Positions 43,731 to 53,019 of a DNA stretch of 64,000 nucleotides are shown here, piece by piece. The notes below the pieces were generated by a model. That model was not told the DNA's origin. It saw nothing but the letters and a program-made list of their open reading frames with translations, and ran no database searches. The stretch covers positions 846,501 to 910,500 of the forward strand of contig CP070233.1 of NCBI GenBank assembly GCA_017355425.1, given 5' to 3'. The stretch is from Dolichospermum sp. DET69. Its GTDB lineage: Bacteria > Cyanobacteriota > Cyanobacteriia > Cyanobacteriales > Nostocaceae. Numbering within the stretch: the stretch's first letter is position 1; each line of letters starts with the position of its first letter. Position numbers and translations under genes: made by a program.

Positions 43731-43752
43731 TGTCAGTTGTCAGTTGTCAGTG
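43731..43752. repeat. GTTGTCA heptamer run
   Basis: Three copies of gttgtca directly upstream of murI, the reverse complement of the TGACAAC unit at 19552. Confidence 0.6.
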
Positions 43753-43785
43753 GTAATCCTTTCCCAGGATAAGATAATCTATCTT

Positions 43786-43868
43786 CTTCTTTCTTCTTTC
43801 CTTCTGCCCTTCTTCCTTCGTGTTCTTCGCTCCTATCCCTAACGGGACGCTGCGCGAACGTGGTTCAT
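43786..43868. repeat. Dispersed pyrimidine-rich repeat (partial copy)
   Basis: cttccttcgtgttcttcgct followed by cctatccctaacgggacgct and gtggttcatt, matching blocks of the repeats at 57662 and 62703. Confidence 0.55.
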
Positions 43869-43921
43869 TTAATCTATATTCTTCTAGTGGGAAAGAACTA
43901 ATAACCCATAACTGACGATGA

Positions 43922-45781
43922 TTATCTTTGTTTTAAATAATTCAGAATACCAGTAGCTATCCCCTCAGCCATACGACCTTGGTACTCTGATGATCCTAAA
44001 CGGGGATTATCTTCTCGACCAGTCATATAACCTGTTTCTACTAAAATAGCCGGCATAGAATTTTTTCTAAGGACATAAAATCTAGCTTTGCGAGTTCCTC
44101 GATTATTCAGGGTACTGATATTTTGGAGAATCGTCTGCCGGACAGTTTCGGCTAAACCATAACCACTGTCATAATAATAGACTTCTAACCCATTGACATC
44201 AGACCGATTATCCACAGAATTAGCGTGAATACTGACGAATAAAGTAGCATTAACCCGCTTGGCTATATCCACACGTCCTTGGAGTTCTACAAAAAAGTCA
44301 GCATCTCGCGTCAGAACTACTTGTATACCATTTTGCTCCAAAATTCTGGCCAATTTTGTACTAATAGGCAGAACTACATCTTTTTCTAGCAAACCACCCA
44401 GTCCAGGAGCGCCAGAATCTTTACCGCCATGTCCAGGATCAATAACTACCAAAATTTTGCCATTAGGAACTGGTAGCCGGGGCTGGGGTCTTGTTTGTGG
44501 AGGCTCTGTGTTAAAACTTGGAGGATCTAGTCGTGGTATAGGAGGTGTAATCAGAGGACGTTGAGCGCGAAGATTAGTTTGCAATTGTAGCGCTAACAAT
44601 TGAGAGGTAATTTGATTAAGTCCCCCAAAGTTAACACCAGATGCAGGTTGAACAAGAACAACTACAGTATTGGGGGATTGGGGTTGGAGACGGACTTTAA
44701 GAATAGGGCTATTGCTATTAAAAGTGGGGCCTTTGACCTGATTGGCTAACCTAGCATTGGGAATGGTGATGCGAAATAGACCAGAACTTCTATCCCAGCC
44801 AGTGGTAGCAGATATGGCTTGGTCGGCTCTAATTAGTAATTGTGTGCCATTTCCACCTATTTCTACAGATTGAATCAGCGCGGGGGAGTCACTAACTGAT
44901 GGTGTAGAGGATTGATTATTATCAGATAATTTGGCTACACGATCTGGTATGACAACAAAACCGCTGTCACCACTAGGTAATGCCTGCCAATTGCCACCAG
45001 GGCTATCTAACAGCAGAGTCATGCGAACAGCAGAGGGACTACTTGATAATTGGCTAAATTGGATGCGACGGACTCCATAGCGATTAATCAATAGATCCCG
45101 TTGTCCCATATTTACTGATAGGGCTGCACCAATGATATCAACGTTGACAGAGCGATTATCTTGACTAGGATTAATTTGCAGTTGAGGATTACCACCACTG
45201 GTACTAATGAAAAATCCATCACCTGTAACTCGCAATTTATCAATTTGAACTACCCCTGGAGGTGTTTCTCGATTAGATCGGGTGATCTGATTTGTTGTGA
45301 CTACGTTGTAAATATTTCTGGAGGAAGGTGTTGTTTCCGATGATTGATCTGATACTGGGGGTAGTGATGGTTCTCCAGTTTCCCCAGAAGCAACTTCTGG
45401 CTGTGGTAATTCTACTATCCAACGTTTGCCATTAGCGGGAATAAATTTTACTTGCTTAGGGTTGAAGGTGTAACCAGGAGCTAGTTCTAGGACTAGGCGT
45501 GTTGTTTGTTCGTCAAACTGGCCGATGCGAATGGTGCGAATTTTGCCACCAATTTGCTGGGTTAACGACGGACGGCCAAATTCGGTTCCTGGTAAATCAA
45601 TTACTAAGCGAGTGGGGTTAAAAATAAGTTGAGCTTGGGGTTGGACAGCACTAGATGTGTTTATTTCCAGACGATTTTGATTAGTATCAAACCGCCAAGA
45701 TTCTAATTTCGCGGCAAATGCTGGCGAAGATAGCATGAAAACTGTTCCAAAAGTGCTAGGTATTAACCAATGTAGTTTCAC
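43922..45781 (-). CDS. amiC2: AMIN-domain N-acetylmuramoyl-L-alanine amidase (second of tandem pair)
   Basis: About 619 aa. I chose GTG 45781 because AGGAG lies 7 bases upstream and the N-terminus VKLHWLIPSTFGTVFMLSSP matches the paralogue; ATG 45817 would add 12 residues. Signal peptide, two AMIN domains (about 25-110 and 300-390), a proline-rich linker and an Amidase_3 domain with zinc ligands in VIDPGHGGKDSG, LLEKDVVLPI and VSIHANSVDN and the catalytic Glu in AILVETGYMTG. In Anabaena AmiC proteins cut septal peptidoglycan to make nanopores for cell-cell communication. The symbol follows gene order. Confidence 0.88.
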   Translation of the reverse strand: MKLHWLIPSTFGTVFMLSSPAFAAKLESWRFDTNQNRLEINTSSAVQPQAQLIFNPTRLVIDLPGTEFGRPSLTQQIGGKIRTIRIGQFDEQTTRLVLELAPGYTFNPKQVKFIPANGKRWIVELPQPEVASGETGEPSLPPVSDQSSETTPSSRNIYNVVTTNQITRSNRETPPGVVQIDKLRVTGDGFFISTSGGNPQLQINPSQDNRSVNVDIIGAALSVNMGQRDLLINRYGVRRIQFSQLSSSPSAVRMTLLLDSPGGNWQALPSGDSGFVVIPDRVAKLSDNNQSSTPSVSDSPALIQSVEIGGNGTQLLIRADQAISATTGWDRSSGLFRITIPNARLANQVKGPTFNSNSPILKVRLQPQSPNTVVVLVQPASGVNFGGLNQITSQLLALQLQTNLRAQRPLITPPIPRLDPPSFNTEPPQTRPQPRLPVPNGKILVVIDPGHGGKDSGAPGLGGLLEKDVVLPISTKLARILEQNGIQVVLTRDADFFVELQGRVDIAKRVNATLFVSIHANSVDNRSDVNGLEVYYYDSGYGLAETVRQTILQNISTLNNRGTRKARFYVLRKNSMPAILVETGYMTGREDNPRLGSSEYQGRMAEGIATGILNYLKQR

Positions 45782-45860
45782 GTAAAGCTCCTGATTCGCA
45801 TTCATGGGATCTGTCAATATCTCAACTTATGGGCTAATCTTCACATCATCACTGCCTTAA

Positions 45861-46020
45861 GAGGATGTTTGAAAAGTAATACGTCGTGATTTTTACCCCC
45901 CTTAATCCCCTGATAAAGGGGGGAAATCGGAAAATGAAGTTCCCTCCCCTTGGAAAGGTGAGGGTTAGGGTGGGGTAAAAAAATATTTGATACATCAATC
46001 ATGACTTTTCAAACAACCTC
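45861..46020. mobile_element. MITE, family B, 17-bp terminal inverted repeats
   Basis: gaggatgtttgaaaagt (45861-45877) and acttttcaaacaacctc (46004-46020) pair with one mismatch. Inside are the hairpin ccccccttaatcccctgata-aagggggg and a gttccctccccttgg block common in Nostocales. Non-coding, 160 bp, abutting another repeat at 46027. Confidence 0.75.
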
Positions 46021-46026
46021 TAAGAG

Positions 46027-46195
46027 AACTCCACAAAAAAATGAACTGCCTGCAGCAACGCTAGTTCCCTCCGGGACGCTCTCGCGTTCGCTATCCAATC
46101 TTGTGGGATGGGCATCCTGCCCGTCTTTGTATTATTAGCAGGCAAGATGCCTGCACCACAAGAGAATTTGGGATATTTTTTTATTTGGAAGTCTC
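46027..46195 (+). repeat. Dispersed intergenic repeat, copy 2
   Basis: Matches 2025-2215 over most of its length (gaactgcctgcagcaacgct, ctagttccctccgggacgct, gcaagatgcctgcaccacaa). It lies between the two amidase genes, next to MITE family B. Confidence 0.75.
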
Positions 46196-46355
46196 TAAAT
46201 TTAACTTTGCTCAAGGACAAAATTATGGTGTTGGTAGTAAGACAGGGCTAATGGCGTAGAATCCTAGCATATAAATATATTTAGTGTCGCTATTTTGTGA
46301 GCAAATTTATTTTTCTCCCATTGGTGGTTAGACAATAAGTAATAAAAATTACTGT

Positions 46356-48182
46356 TTATCTGGATCTTAAATATTGAAGAATGCCTTGGGCGATCGCATC
46401 TGCCATCTGATTTTGATAAGCTGTAGTTCTTAACTTAGCAACATCGTTCCTGCCGGTTAAATAACCCGTTTCCACTAAAATTGCCGGCATAGAGTTTTTC
46501 CGGAGAACATAAAACCGCGCTTTTCGCACACTCCTATCTCTAATATTGAGACTTTGGAGAATTTTACTGTGAACAATCCGAGCTAATGTTAAACCAGTAT
46601 TGTAATGATATGTCTCTAAACCGTTAACTTCTGGACGATTTTCACCGGCTGAATTAGCGTGGATACTGACAAACGCATCAGCATTAGCCCTTTGGGCAAT
46701 GGTTACTCGTCCTGGTAGACTGACAAAAAAATCAGAATCTCTAGTCATAATTACTTGAATACCATTTCTCTCCAAAATTTCGGCAATCCTTTTCCCAATT
46801 GGTAAAATAATATCTTTTTCCTGGACTCCACCTATACCAAGTGCCCCAGAATCTTTACCACCATGTCCGGGGTCAATTATAACTACTAATTTTCCTTTTT
46901 GAACTGAGCGCCGGGGCTTAATTTGTGGTTGTCTGGGATTTAGGTCAGGTAGTTGTTGCTTGGGTGGCAATAAGGGAGGTAAATTTATGGGTGGTCTAAT
47001 CTGACGATATCGTTGCAGGTTTAGAGCCAGAAGTTTGTCTCCTACTTGTTTGGGTACACCCAGTGTAACACCTGATGCAGGTTGAATCAAGATAACTACA
47101 GTATTTGGCGGTTGAGGTTGCAGACGGAGTTTGAGAATGGGACTATTAGCATCAAAAGTCGGTCCTTGTACCTGATTGGCTAATTTAGCATTAGGAATGG
47201 TGATTCGGAATAAACCAGAACTTCTATCCCAGCCTGTGGTAGCGGATATAACTTGGTCGGCTCTAATGAGTAATTGCGTGCCATTATCAGCAAGTTCTAT
47301 AGATTGAATTGTGGCGGTTGAGCCACTATTAGTTCTAGTTGGTGGTAAATTCTCATTTTCAGGTAAGCTGACAATTCCCCTAGTAGGAAGGATGACTAAA
47401 CCGCTATTACTGGAAGTTAATCGCCAGTTAGGACTATTTGCGGCGATTTTTAACGTCATGCGGACAGATGTTGGTGTTGTTTGCAATTGAGTAAATCCAA
47501 TGCTGTCCACACCATGTTTATTAATGGCTAAATTTCCTTGGGTTAAATTTGGCGATAAAGTTGCACCAAAAATATCAATAAATACCGTAGTTTTATCACG
47601 GCTGCTCATGATTTTGGTTTGAGGATTACCGCCATTAGTGCGAAGAAAAAAGCCATCACCAGTAATTTGTAAACTCTCCAGTTGAGTTGTACCTCTGTTG
47701 CTGTTAGCAATGGGTGAAAATTCAGGTTTAAGCTGGGAGTCTATGCTGGCTAGATTGTAATTATTATTATTAGTGGCAGATGAACCTGATTCAGTTTCTA
47801 GTTTTGGCAATTGTACTGTCCAGCGATTAGCACTTTTACCCACAAATTTAATTTGTTTAGGATCTAAGATATAACCGGGACTCAGTTCTAAAACTATCCG
47901 TGTTGTTTGTTCATCAAACTGGCCAATGCGAATTTCCCGAATTCCACCACCTATTTGTTGAGTTAGCTGGGAACGTCCGAATTTAACACCCGGTAAATCA
48001 ATTACTAAGCGAGTGGGGTTAAATACTAATTGTGCTTGAGGTTTTACAGCACCATTGGTATTGATTTCTAGTAAGTTTTGATTGCGGTCAAATCGCCAAG
48101 ATTCTAATTTTGCAGCTAATGTGGGCGATGATAGCAAAAGTACACTGCCAAAAGTAGCGGGTAATAACCAATGTAATTTCAC
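46356..48182 (-). CDS. amiC1: AMIN-domain N-acetylmuramoyl-L-alanine amidase (first of tandem pair)
   Basis: 608 aa, same architecture as the downstream paralogue: signal peptide MKLHWLLPATFGSVLLLSSP, two AMIN domains, a linker rich in Pro and Gln, and Amidase_3 with VIDPGHGGKDSG, VQEKDIILPI, VSIHANSAGE and AILVETGYLTG. The second AMIN domains of the two proteins are almost identical (LIRADQAISATTGWDRSSGL versus LIRADQVISATTGWDRSSGL), pointing to duplication with gene conversion. About 540 bp of repeats separate the two, so they may have distinct transcripts. Confidence 0.88.
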   Translation of the reverse strand: MKLHWLLPATFGSVLLLSSPTLAAKLESWRFDRNQNLLEINTNGAVKPQAQLVFNPTRLVIDLPGVKFGRSQLTQQIGGGIREIRIGQFDEQTTRIVLELSPGYILDPKQIKFVGKSANRWTVQLPKLETESGSSATNNNNYNLASIDSQLKPEFSPIANSNRGTTQLESLQITGDGFFLRTNGGNPQTKIMSSRDKTTVFIDIFGATLSPNLTQGNLAINKHGVDSIGFTQLQTTPTSVRMTLKIAANSPNWRLTSSNSGLVILPTRGIVSLPENENLPPTRTNSGSTATIQSIELADNGTQLLIRADQVISATTGWDRSSGLFRITIPNAKLANQVQGPTFDANSPILKLRLQPQPPNTVVILIQPASGVTLGVPKQVGDKLLALNLQRYRQIRPPINLPPLLPPKQQLPDLNPRQPQIKPRRSVQKGKLVVIIDPGHGGKDSGALGIGGVQEKDIILPIGKRIAEILERNGIQVIMTRDSDFFVSLPGRVTIAQRANADAFVSIHANSAGENRPEVNGLETYHYNTGLTLARIVHSKILQSLNIRDRSVRKARFYVLRKNSMPAILVETGYLTGRNDVAKLRTTAYQNQMADAIAQGILQYLRSR

Positions 48183-48577
48183 AATTTTTACTCCTAGCTA
48201 AGTTAATAATTAATAATGGCAGATGCAACTATATAGATACATACGAAAAACACCCACCACTGTCAATGAATGACATAAACTGGCGGGTTATCCTTCTGAA
48301 TAAAAAAAGTTTTCAACCTATAAAAACTGTCCTGAAAAAAAATAGGAATACAAAACATTATCAAGGCTACTAGAATGGGAAACAAAAAAATTTATAACAC
48401 CAAAGGTAAATTTAATTAAAAAAAAGTGAGATCATGGAAAGTATTGCTATATTAATGAGGTTCTGGAGCATTTAAAGCCAGGAATAATCACCATTTTTAC
48501 AATTAGAGGGTGTCAATAGCACAGAAGACGGAGATTGGATTCCAGAAGTTTCTGCCAATCTCCTTATATAGTAAATG

Positions 48578-48617
48578 TAAAAACCCACAGCAGATAATTT
48601 TTTTAACTATCTTCTGT
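48578..48617 (-). terminator. Terminator of the antiporter gene
   Basis: On the minus strand acagaagata pairs with tatctgctgt (one mismatch) and is followed by gggttttt. A second stem ggagattgg/ccaatctcc (48530-48563) lies just beyond. The gap 48183-48529 shows no gene. Confidence 0.6.
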
Positions 48618-48653
48618 GAAGTTTACTGAGAATTTGGGGTGACATTCCAACTA

Positions 48654-50075
48654 CTAATCATCTTTTGTGGTGATAAGAGATTTTGGTGTTTCTACTGCTA
48701 ATGATTTTCCAGAGTTACTGTCTAAATTTGCGGCGGTATTTGATTCTGGAAATACGAATCTCAAGAGCGGAGGGGCGATAAATGTGGTAATAATAACCAT
48801 CATAATAATTGCTGCTCCTAATGGTTTTGAGAGAACACCACTAGCTGCACCGACACCAGCAAATACTAAGCCGACTTCACCTCTGGGAATCATCCCCACA
48901 CCAATAGCCAAGCGGTTAATTCCCGGTTGACCAAATACTGTCAAGCCTGTCACTACTTTACCGATGATGGCGACTGTAATCAGGAAAGTTGCCATGATTA
49001 AGGCTTCCCGATTGGTGGGAATGGCTGGATTTAAAACTCCGAAATCCGTTTTTGCACCGACTGTGACGAAGAAAACGGGAACTAGCATATCGGCAATGGG
49101 GATAACTTGTTTTTGTAGTTCTTTGCGTTTGTCGGTTTCTTCGAGAACTAACCCGGCGGCAAAAGCCCCCAGAATTGCTTCTAAATGGATGACAGAGGCT
49201 AGGTAAGCCATGATAATGGCAAAAATGAAGGCGGGGATGACTAATTCGCCTCTGGTTTGGAGTTGATCGGCGATCGCTACAAATGATTTATTAAAGACAT
49301 TCCCTAAAACCACCGCCCCAATCAGAAAGGCACTGGCACTAATGATCAGATAAATGACATTACCCACATCCACTACACCATCTTTGGCTAAACTGGCAAC
49401 TACCGCGAGAACGATAATTCCCAATACGTCATCAATGACGGCTGCACCGAGAATAATTTGTCCTTCTTTGGAGTTCAACCGTCCTAATTCGGAAAGAACT
49501 TTGGAGGTAATACCAATACTAGTGGCTGTCAAAGCCGCACCGGCGAAAATTGCAGGTATGGGACTAATACCAAATATGGTCATTAATCCGATTGTTCCGG
49601 CTGCAAAGGGGACTACAACACCGACGGTGGCCACAACCAGGGCTTGAATACCAACGGACATCAGGTCTTTTAAGTTGGACTCTAAGCCAATTTCAAACAG
49701 CAGGATAATCACACCCAATTCTGATAAAACCGAAATCACCTCAGACTGGGCTGCAAATACCTGTGGTGTGGCTTCTGGGGTTAACCCAGCGGTGAGTTGC
49801 AGGAAAGACATGATTAAAGAATTGGAAGCATCTGTACCACCTTCTGGAAATATTAGCAGATGGAGGACGGAAACACCGATGACTACACCACCGACAAGTT
49901 CACCTAAAACTGCTGGTAAGCTGACTCTGTTGGCTAATTCTCCACCCAGTTTGCTGGCAAAGTAAATTACCACTAAGCTTAATAGCACTGCGGCTAATAC
50001 CATGGAACTGTCTGCGGTTTCTGTGGCTGTTGCTAATAAGGGAACTGTAAAATTGATTGCACTGATAAGCTGCAT
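48654..50075 (-). CDS. Cation:proton antiporter (CPA2 family, NapA-like)
   Basis: 473 aa with about 12 hydrophobic segments, plasma or thylakoid membrane. The core domain carries GGVVIGVSVLHLL, GVIILLFEIGLESNLKDLM, ALTATSIGITSKVLSELG and AAVIDDVLGIIVLAVV (the ion-binding aspartate pair), and MIPRGEVGLVFAGVGA near the end. It exchanges Na+ or K+ for protons. The N-terminal 20 residues (MQLISAINFTVPLLATATET) could be a signal peptide. Monocistronic. Which cation is preferred cannot be read. Confidence 0.9.
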   Translation of the reverse strand: MQLISAINFTVPLLATATETADSSMVLAAVLLSLVVIYFASKLGGELANRVSLPAVLGELVGGVVIGVSVLHLLIFPEGGTDASNSLIMSFLQLTAGLTPEATPQVFAAQSEVISVLSELGVIILLFEIGLESNLKDLMSVGIQALVVATVGVVVPFAAGTIGLMTIFGISPIPAIFAGAALTATSIGITSKVLSELGRLNSKEGQIILGAAVIDDVLGIIVLAVVASLAKDGVVDVGNVIYLIISASAFLIGAVVLGNVFNKSFVAIADQLQTRGELVIPAFIFAIIMAYLASVIHLEAILGAFAAGLVLEETDKRKELQKQVIPIADMLVPVFFVTVGAKTDFGVLNPAIPTNREALIMATFLITVAIIGKVVTGLTVFGQPGINRLAIGVGMIPRGEVGLVFAGVGAASGVLSKPLGAAIIMMVIITTFIAPPLLRFVFPESNTAANLDSNSGKSLAVETPKSLITTKDD

Positions 50076-50128
50076 TGGTTATGTGAAGATTATTTTCTTT
50101 AGTTTTACCCTTTTATTGAACGAGAACA

Positions 50129-50161
50129 AGATCCCCTATTTCTTTAAGAAATCGGGGATCT
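50129..50161. repeat. 33-bp inverted repeat (AGATCCCC...GGGGATCT)
   Basis: agatcccctatttctt and aagaaatcggggatct pair with one mismatch around a single base, 54 bp upstream of the antiporter start codon. A widespread small palindrome type. Confidence 0.75.
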
Positions 50162-50887
50162 GAATATGCGGATCTAAATATGTTAAAAACCTTGATTTTT
50201 CGTTAGTCCACTGCTTTACTCAAAAAACGAACGCAGATAGAGCAACAAATTGAGTTCTCTCATGTCACTGTCTTCTCAATTTGAGACTCCGGAAAATTTT
50301 CTGCACCACTAAGTTTTAGAAGATAGAGTTATTCTTAATTACTAATTGTAAATATTCCCCCTGACTCATCCAAAAATAGCACTGCTTTTACTTGGCACTA
50401 GACTATAGACATAGTACTAACTAGTCAAAAGGAAGAGGAAAGCTAACTAGTATTTATAAAGAAATTTAAACAATTGGAATACTTTCCAAATATTCAATTA
50501 ATCTTCAGAGTAGGGACATTTTTATTTTCATTTCATGTTGCAAAAAAAATAAGAATTGAATAAAAAACATATTTTGCATTTGTACTGTCTCTCTTTCGAT
50601 GTCCTGACCTTCCAAGGGCTAACAAAAATCATTATGCTCAGGTTTGCATAGTAAACCAGAACCAAAACCTTTTAATAAGCAAGTGTTAATGCAATTAAAG
50701 TCAAGGTTATTGAGATTGAAGATATTTTATTGACAACTACAGGATTAAAAGGGACTTTGGATGTGCTGCAATTGGTAAAAAACTAGATTTTAGCTGACAA
50801 AAATTAAGCAAAAAACTGCAAGCATGGCTAAATTTTATAGATAGTCTACTGCCTGACTAATACTGTTCAACAGAAAGGACATATCTT
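50162..50887. other. Gene-free stretch upstream of the sigma factor gene
   Basis: AT-rich, with no frame longer than about 40 codons that looks coding and no repeat recognised. It probably contains the promoter of the sigma factor gene. Confidence 0.45.
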
Positions 50888-51535
50888 ATGATATTGAAAC
50901 AGCAATCAGAGGATTATTATCAAGAACTTCTACATGACTCGCACTATCAGCAGAAATTGGCAAAGATTGCTCGTAAATACACTAAAAACACAAACTTATC
51001 TTGGGAAGATGGTGTTCAAGCTGCTCATCTGAAAGTTTTCCAAGCTGTTCAATCTGCAAGGTTCCAGCAAGGGGGAATCGAACAGTTTTATCACTGGGCA
51101 ACTACAGTAGCTAAATGCGAGATGATTGATTTTGTTCGTAAAGAAAGATTGCGAAACTGTCAAAGTTTAGATTGCAACATCCCCCAGACAGATATCCCTC
51201 TGTTAGATACGATTCCTGATGAATATAATATTTTAGACGCAGCAGAGCGTGCAGATTTGATTATTAAAGCCATAGAGACTATTCATCAGCTTGATCAAAG
51301 TTATCCTCATCAAAAGTATCTGCAACTCTGGCAAAGCAAGATTGATGAGAAAACCCAAACTCAATTTGCTGCTGAATTGGGAATTAGCCAGAGTGAAGTT
51401 TGCAAGCGGTGGCAGGAACTTGTAGAGCGTATTGCTGAGGCATTAGGATTACTAGAATTTCCAGGTGTTAAGCACAAACATCAAGTAACTTGCAAGCAGA
51501 AAACAATCCGTGAACGCTCAACTAAGCAGTGGTAA
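50888..51535 (+). CDS. Sigma-70-family (ECF-like) sigma factor
   Basis: 215 aa. Region 2 is visible as LSWEDGVQAAHLKVFQAVQS and IEQFYHWATTVAKCEMIDFV-RKERLR, and region 4 as QTQFAAELGISQSEVCKRWQ with a helix-turn-helix. There is no region 3, as in ECF sigma factors. The C-terminal extension after the helix-turn-helix is basic (VKHKHQVTCKQKTIRERSTK). No anti-sigma factor follows; the next elements are a structured RNA candidate and secreted-protein genes, which could be its targets (inference). Confidence 0.82.
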   Translation: MILKQQSEDYYQELLHDSHYQQKLAKIARKYTKNTNLSWEDGVQAAHLKVFQAVQSARFQQGGIEQFYHWATTVAKCEMIDFVRKERLRNCQSLDCNIPQTDIPLLDTIPDEYNILDAAERADLIIKAIETIHQLDQSYPHQKYLQLWQSKIDEKTQTQFAAELGISQSEVCKRWQELVERIAEALGLLEFPGVKHKHQVTCKQKTIRERSTKQW

Positions 51536-51667
51536 GTCAACATTCACAAGTTTACTAATGCCAAAATTTGTAAAGATTAGAATAATTTAGTTATATCTGT
51601 AGATACTTATCCGTTAACTAATATATGGATATGGTCTGGGCAAAATTTTCAGTTTTAAGTCGTCCTT

Positions 51668-51910
51668 GTCAGTAACCCAGCCCTAAAGGGACTGAGCTTG
51701 CAAGAGAAATCAAACAAGCTGTACTGACCAGACCACCTAGAAATAGGTAGCCGTTATTTGAGTCACGACACCCCGGAATGCGAAGCTAGTTCCCTGCTCT
51801 GTCGCTTGTGATTAAACAGTTCTAAGGTCCCTGGAACAGTGTTGCAAGCAAAACAAGCTCTTATAACTGGTCGAAGCTAACATTACCCCAGAAATGGGAG
51901 TTGGTTTTTC
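51668..51910 (+). ncRNA. Highly structured non-coding RNA candidate (HEARO/omega-RNA-like?)
   Basis: A closing helix gtcagta/tactgac (51668-51674, 51722-51728) encloses two hairpins (51678-51694 and agcttg/caagct 51695-51720). Then come a GAAA-tetraloop hairpin accta-gaaa-taggt (51735-51748), ggaa/ttcc (51775-51793), a long-range helix gcttgt/acaagc (51804-51809, 51853-51858) and a last hairpin ending in ccca-gaaa-tggg inside ctaac/gttgg, followed by TTTTT (51905-51909). There is no open frame. The length and multi-helix layout recall HEARO RNAs of IscB/IsrB elements, but no iscB or isrB gene follows, so that name is tentative. Confidence 0.55.
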
Positions 51911-51960
51911 AGGTTTCCAATCAAAAAACCTGACTAAAATTTAAGATTCAATGCCTTTAT

Positions 51961-52025
51961 TACCGCCCGTGTCGCTTCCCTCTCAGCCCTAAAGGGACTG
52001 AGTTTCCCGCATACCGCGAGGTCTT
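51961..52025 (+). promoter_or_regulatory. Hairpin leader element, copy A
   Basis: cgcccgtgtcgcttccctct, hairpin ctcag-ccc-taaa-ggg-a-ctgag (51982-52002), tttcccgcataccgcgaggt, then ATGA. Copies B (52871) and C (54071) share the frame with compensatory stem changes. GAGGT is well placed as ribosome site for ATG 52026. The cagccctaaagggactgag core also occurs in the adjacent ncRNA. Confidence 0.7.
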
Positions 52026-52712
52026 ATGAAGGATTACAAATTTATGCGTGTCAACTTGAGTAACAGACAAGGCTCTAATATGCCAATCCCACAGCCTGGA
52101 GAAATCTGGAAGGTGAGTCGTTTGGTGCAAAGTCCTATACAATTCTCAAGTGCAGAACAACAGACTTTGTATTCTTCCTTTGGGCAAAATTTTTTGGCAG
52201 GAAATTCTCCGCCACGTTATGTGATGATTGTTAAAGAACCAGAAACTCTAAGAGGGACACAAGAGCAGTGGTTAGTTGTTTCTGTGATGTTGTTATCTGC
52301 AAAAACAGAGTCTATAAGTGATGTAGATTTGCTTGTACCCGCAGAGTTGTCTGGAGTAGAGCAAGATTTGCTTGCTGAAACTTGGCATATGGTTTCTGCA
52401 TTAACTTGTAACTTGCTACAACCAGTAGGGAAAAGGCTCTCCCATGAGATTTATAACCATCTGTTGATGATAGGTGATTATTATCATGGGTTAGTTGAGG
52501 AACTACCAGCAGTATCGGAAACTCATCGCTTAGGATTAGTAAGTGGAAGCTTGTATGCTGCAAAAGATTCAACAATTCAAGCTTTTCATGAACAAGAGGA
52601 AGCTTGGAGTGATGTGTTAACAGTTCCAGTAGCAGCTTATTACTCTTATTTGAAGAGGATAAAATTTACGAATGCAGTATTAAATGAAGCTTTAGATTTA
52701 GAACAAAAATAA
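52026..52712 (+). CDS. Protein of unknown function behind hairpin leader A
   Basis: 228 aa if ATG 52026 (behind GAGGT of the leader) is used; ATG 52080 (MPIPQPGEIWKVSRLVQSPI) would also be sensible and begins where the protein looks ordered. The first part recalls small beta-barrel PemK-like starts (PGEIWKVSR, YVMIVKEPE, WLVVSVMLLSAKTE), followed by helices (TWHMVSALTCNLLQ). There is no signal peptide or membrane segment. No family recognised. An RNA-binding barrel would be a guess. Confidence 0.55.
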   Translation: MKDYKFMRVNLSNRQGSNMPIPQPGEIWKVSRLVQSPIQFSSAEQQTLYSSFGQNFLAGNSPPRYVMIVKEPETLRGTQEQWLVVSVMLLSAKTESISDVDLLVPAELSGVEQDLLAETWHMVSALTCNLLQPVGKRLSHEIYNHLLMIGDYYHGLVEELPAVSETHRLGLVSGSLYAAKDSTIQAFHEQEEAWSDVLTVPVAAYYSYLKRIKFTNAVLNEALDLEQK

Positions 52713-52870
52713 ACTATATATCGCAGACTTTCACGTAATTAAAGTGTAATGTAGGCTCTGTAATCACCTCAAACCCTTCTGACTTTTGACGGGAAGTCCT
52801 CAAGCCCCAAAAAAGCGTGACTTTTTTACAGTAAAGTTACCAATTATAACACAAAGACCACGGCAATTAA

Positions 52871-52935
52871 AATCGCCCGTGCCGCTTCCCTCTCAGGTCT
52901 AAAGACGCTGAGTTTCCCAATTACCGTGAGGTCTT
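52871..52935 (+). promoter_or_regulatory. Hairpin leader element, copy B
   Basis: Same element with stem ctcag-gtc-taaa-gac-g-ctgag (52892-52912): the inner CCC/GGG pairs of copy A are replaced by GTC/GAC, preserving pairing. It is followed by ATGA and a 27-codon frame (52936). Confidence 0.7.
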
Positions 52936-53019
52936 ATGAAAATAGCTAATGGAAAAATCAAGGCTTGGGAAAAGCTCATTTTGAGGATTTCCACATCCCG
53001 TGAAAAGTCAGGTGCGTAG
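52936..53019 (+). CDS. Possible 27-residue peptide behind hairpin leader B
   Basis: MKIANGKIKAWEKLILRIST plus seven residues, starting at the ATG that follows GAGGT of leader B. It may be a real small peptide, the interrupted start of a lost gene, or a chance frame created by insertion before ATGA. The rest of 52713-53220 shows no gene. Confidence 0.3.
   Translation: MKIANGKIKAWEKLILRISTSREKSGA

Noticed and set aside
49354-49965. Two 96-97-codon plus-strand frames opposite the antiporter gene
   Set aside because: Antisense shadows of a clear transmembrane protein gene; Thr/Pro-rich composition typical of such shadows.
51668-51910. Firm annotation as an IscB guide RNA
   Set aside because: Only the general architecture fits, and no iscB/isrB gene is present. 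Kept as a candidate structured RNA.
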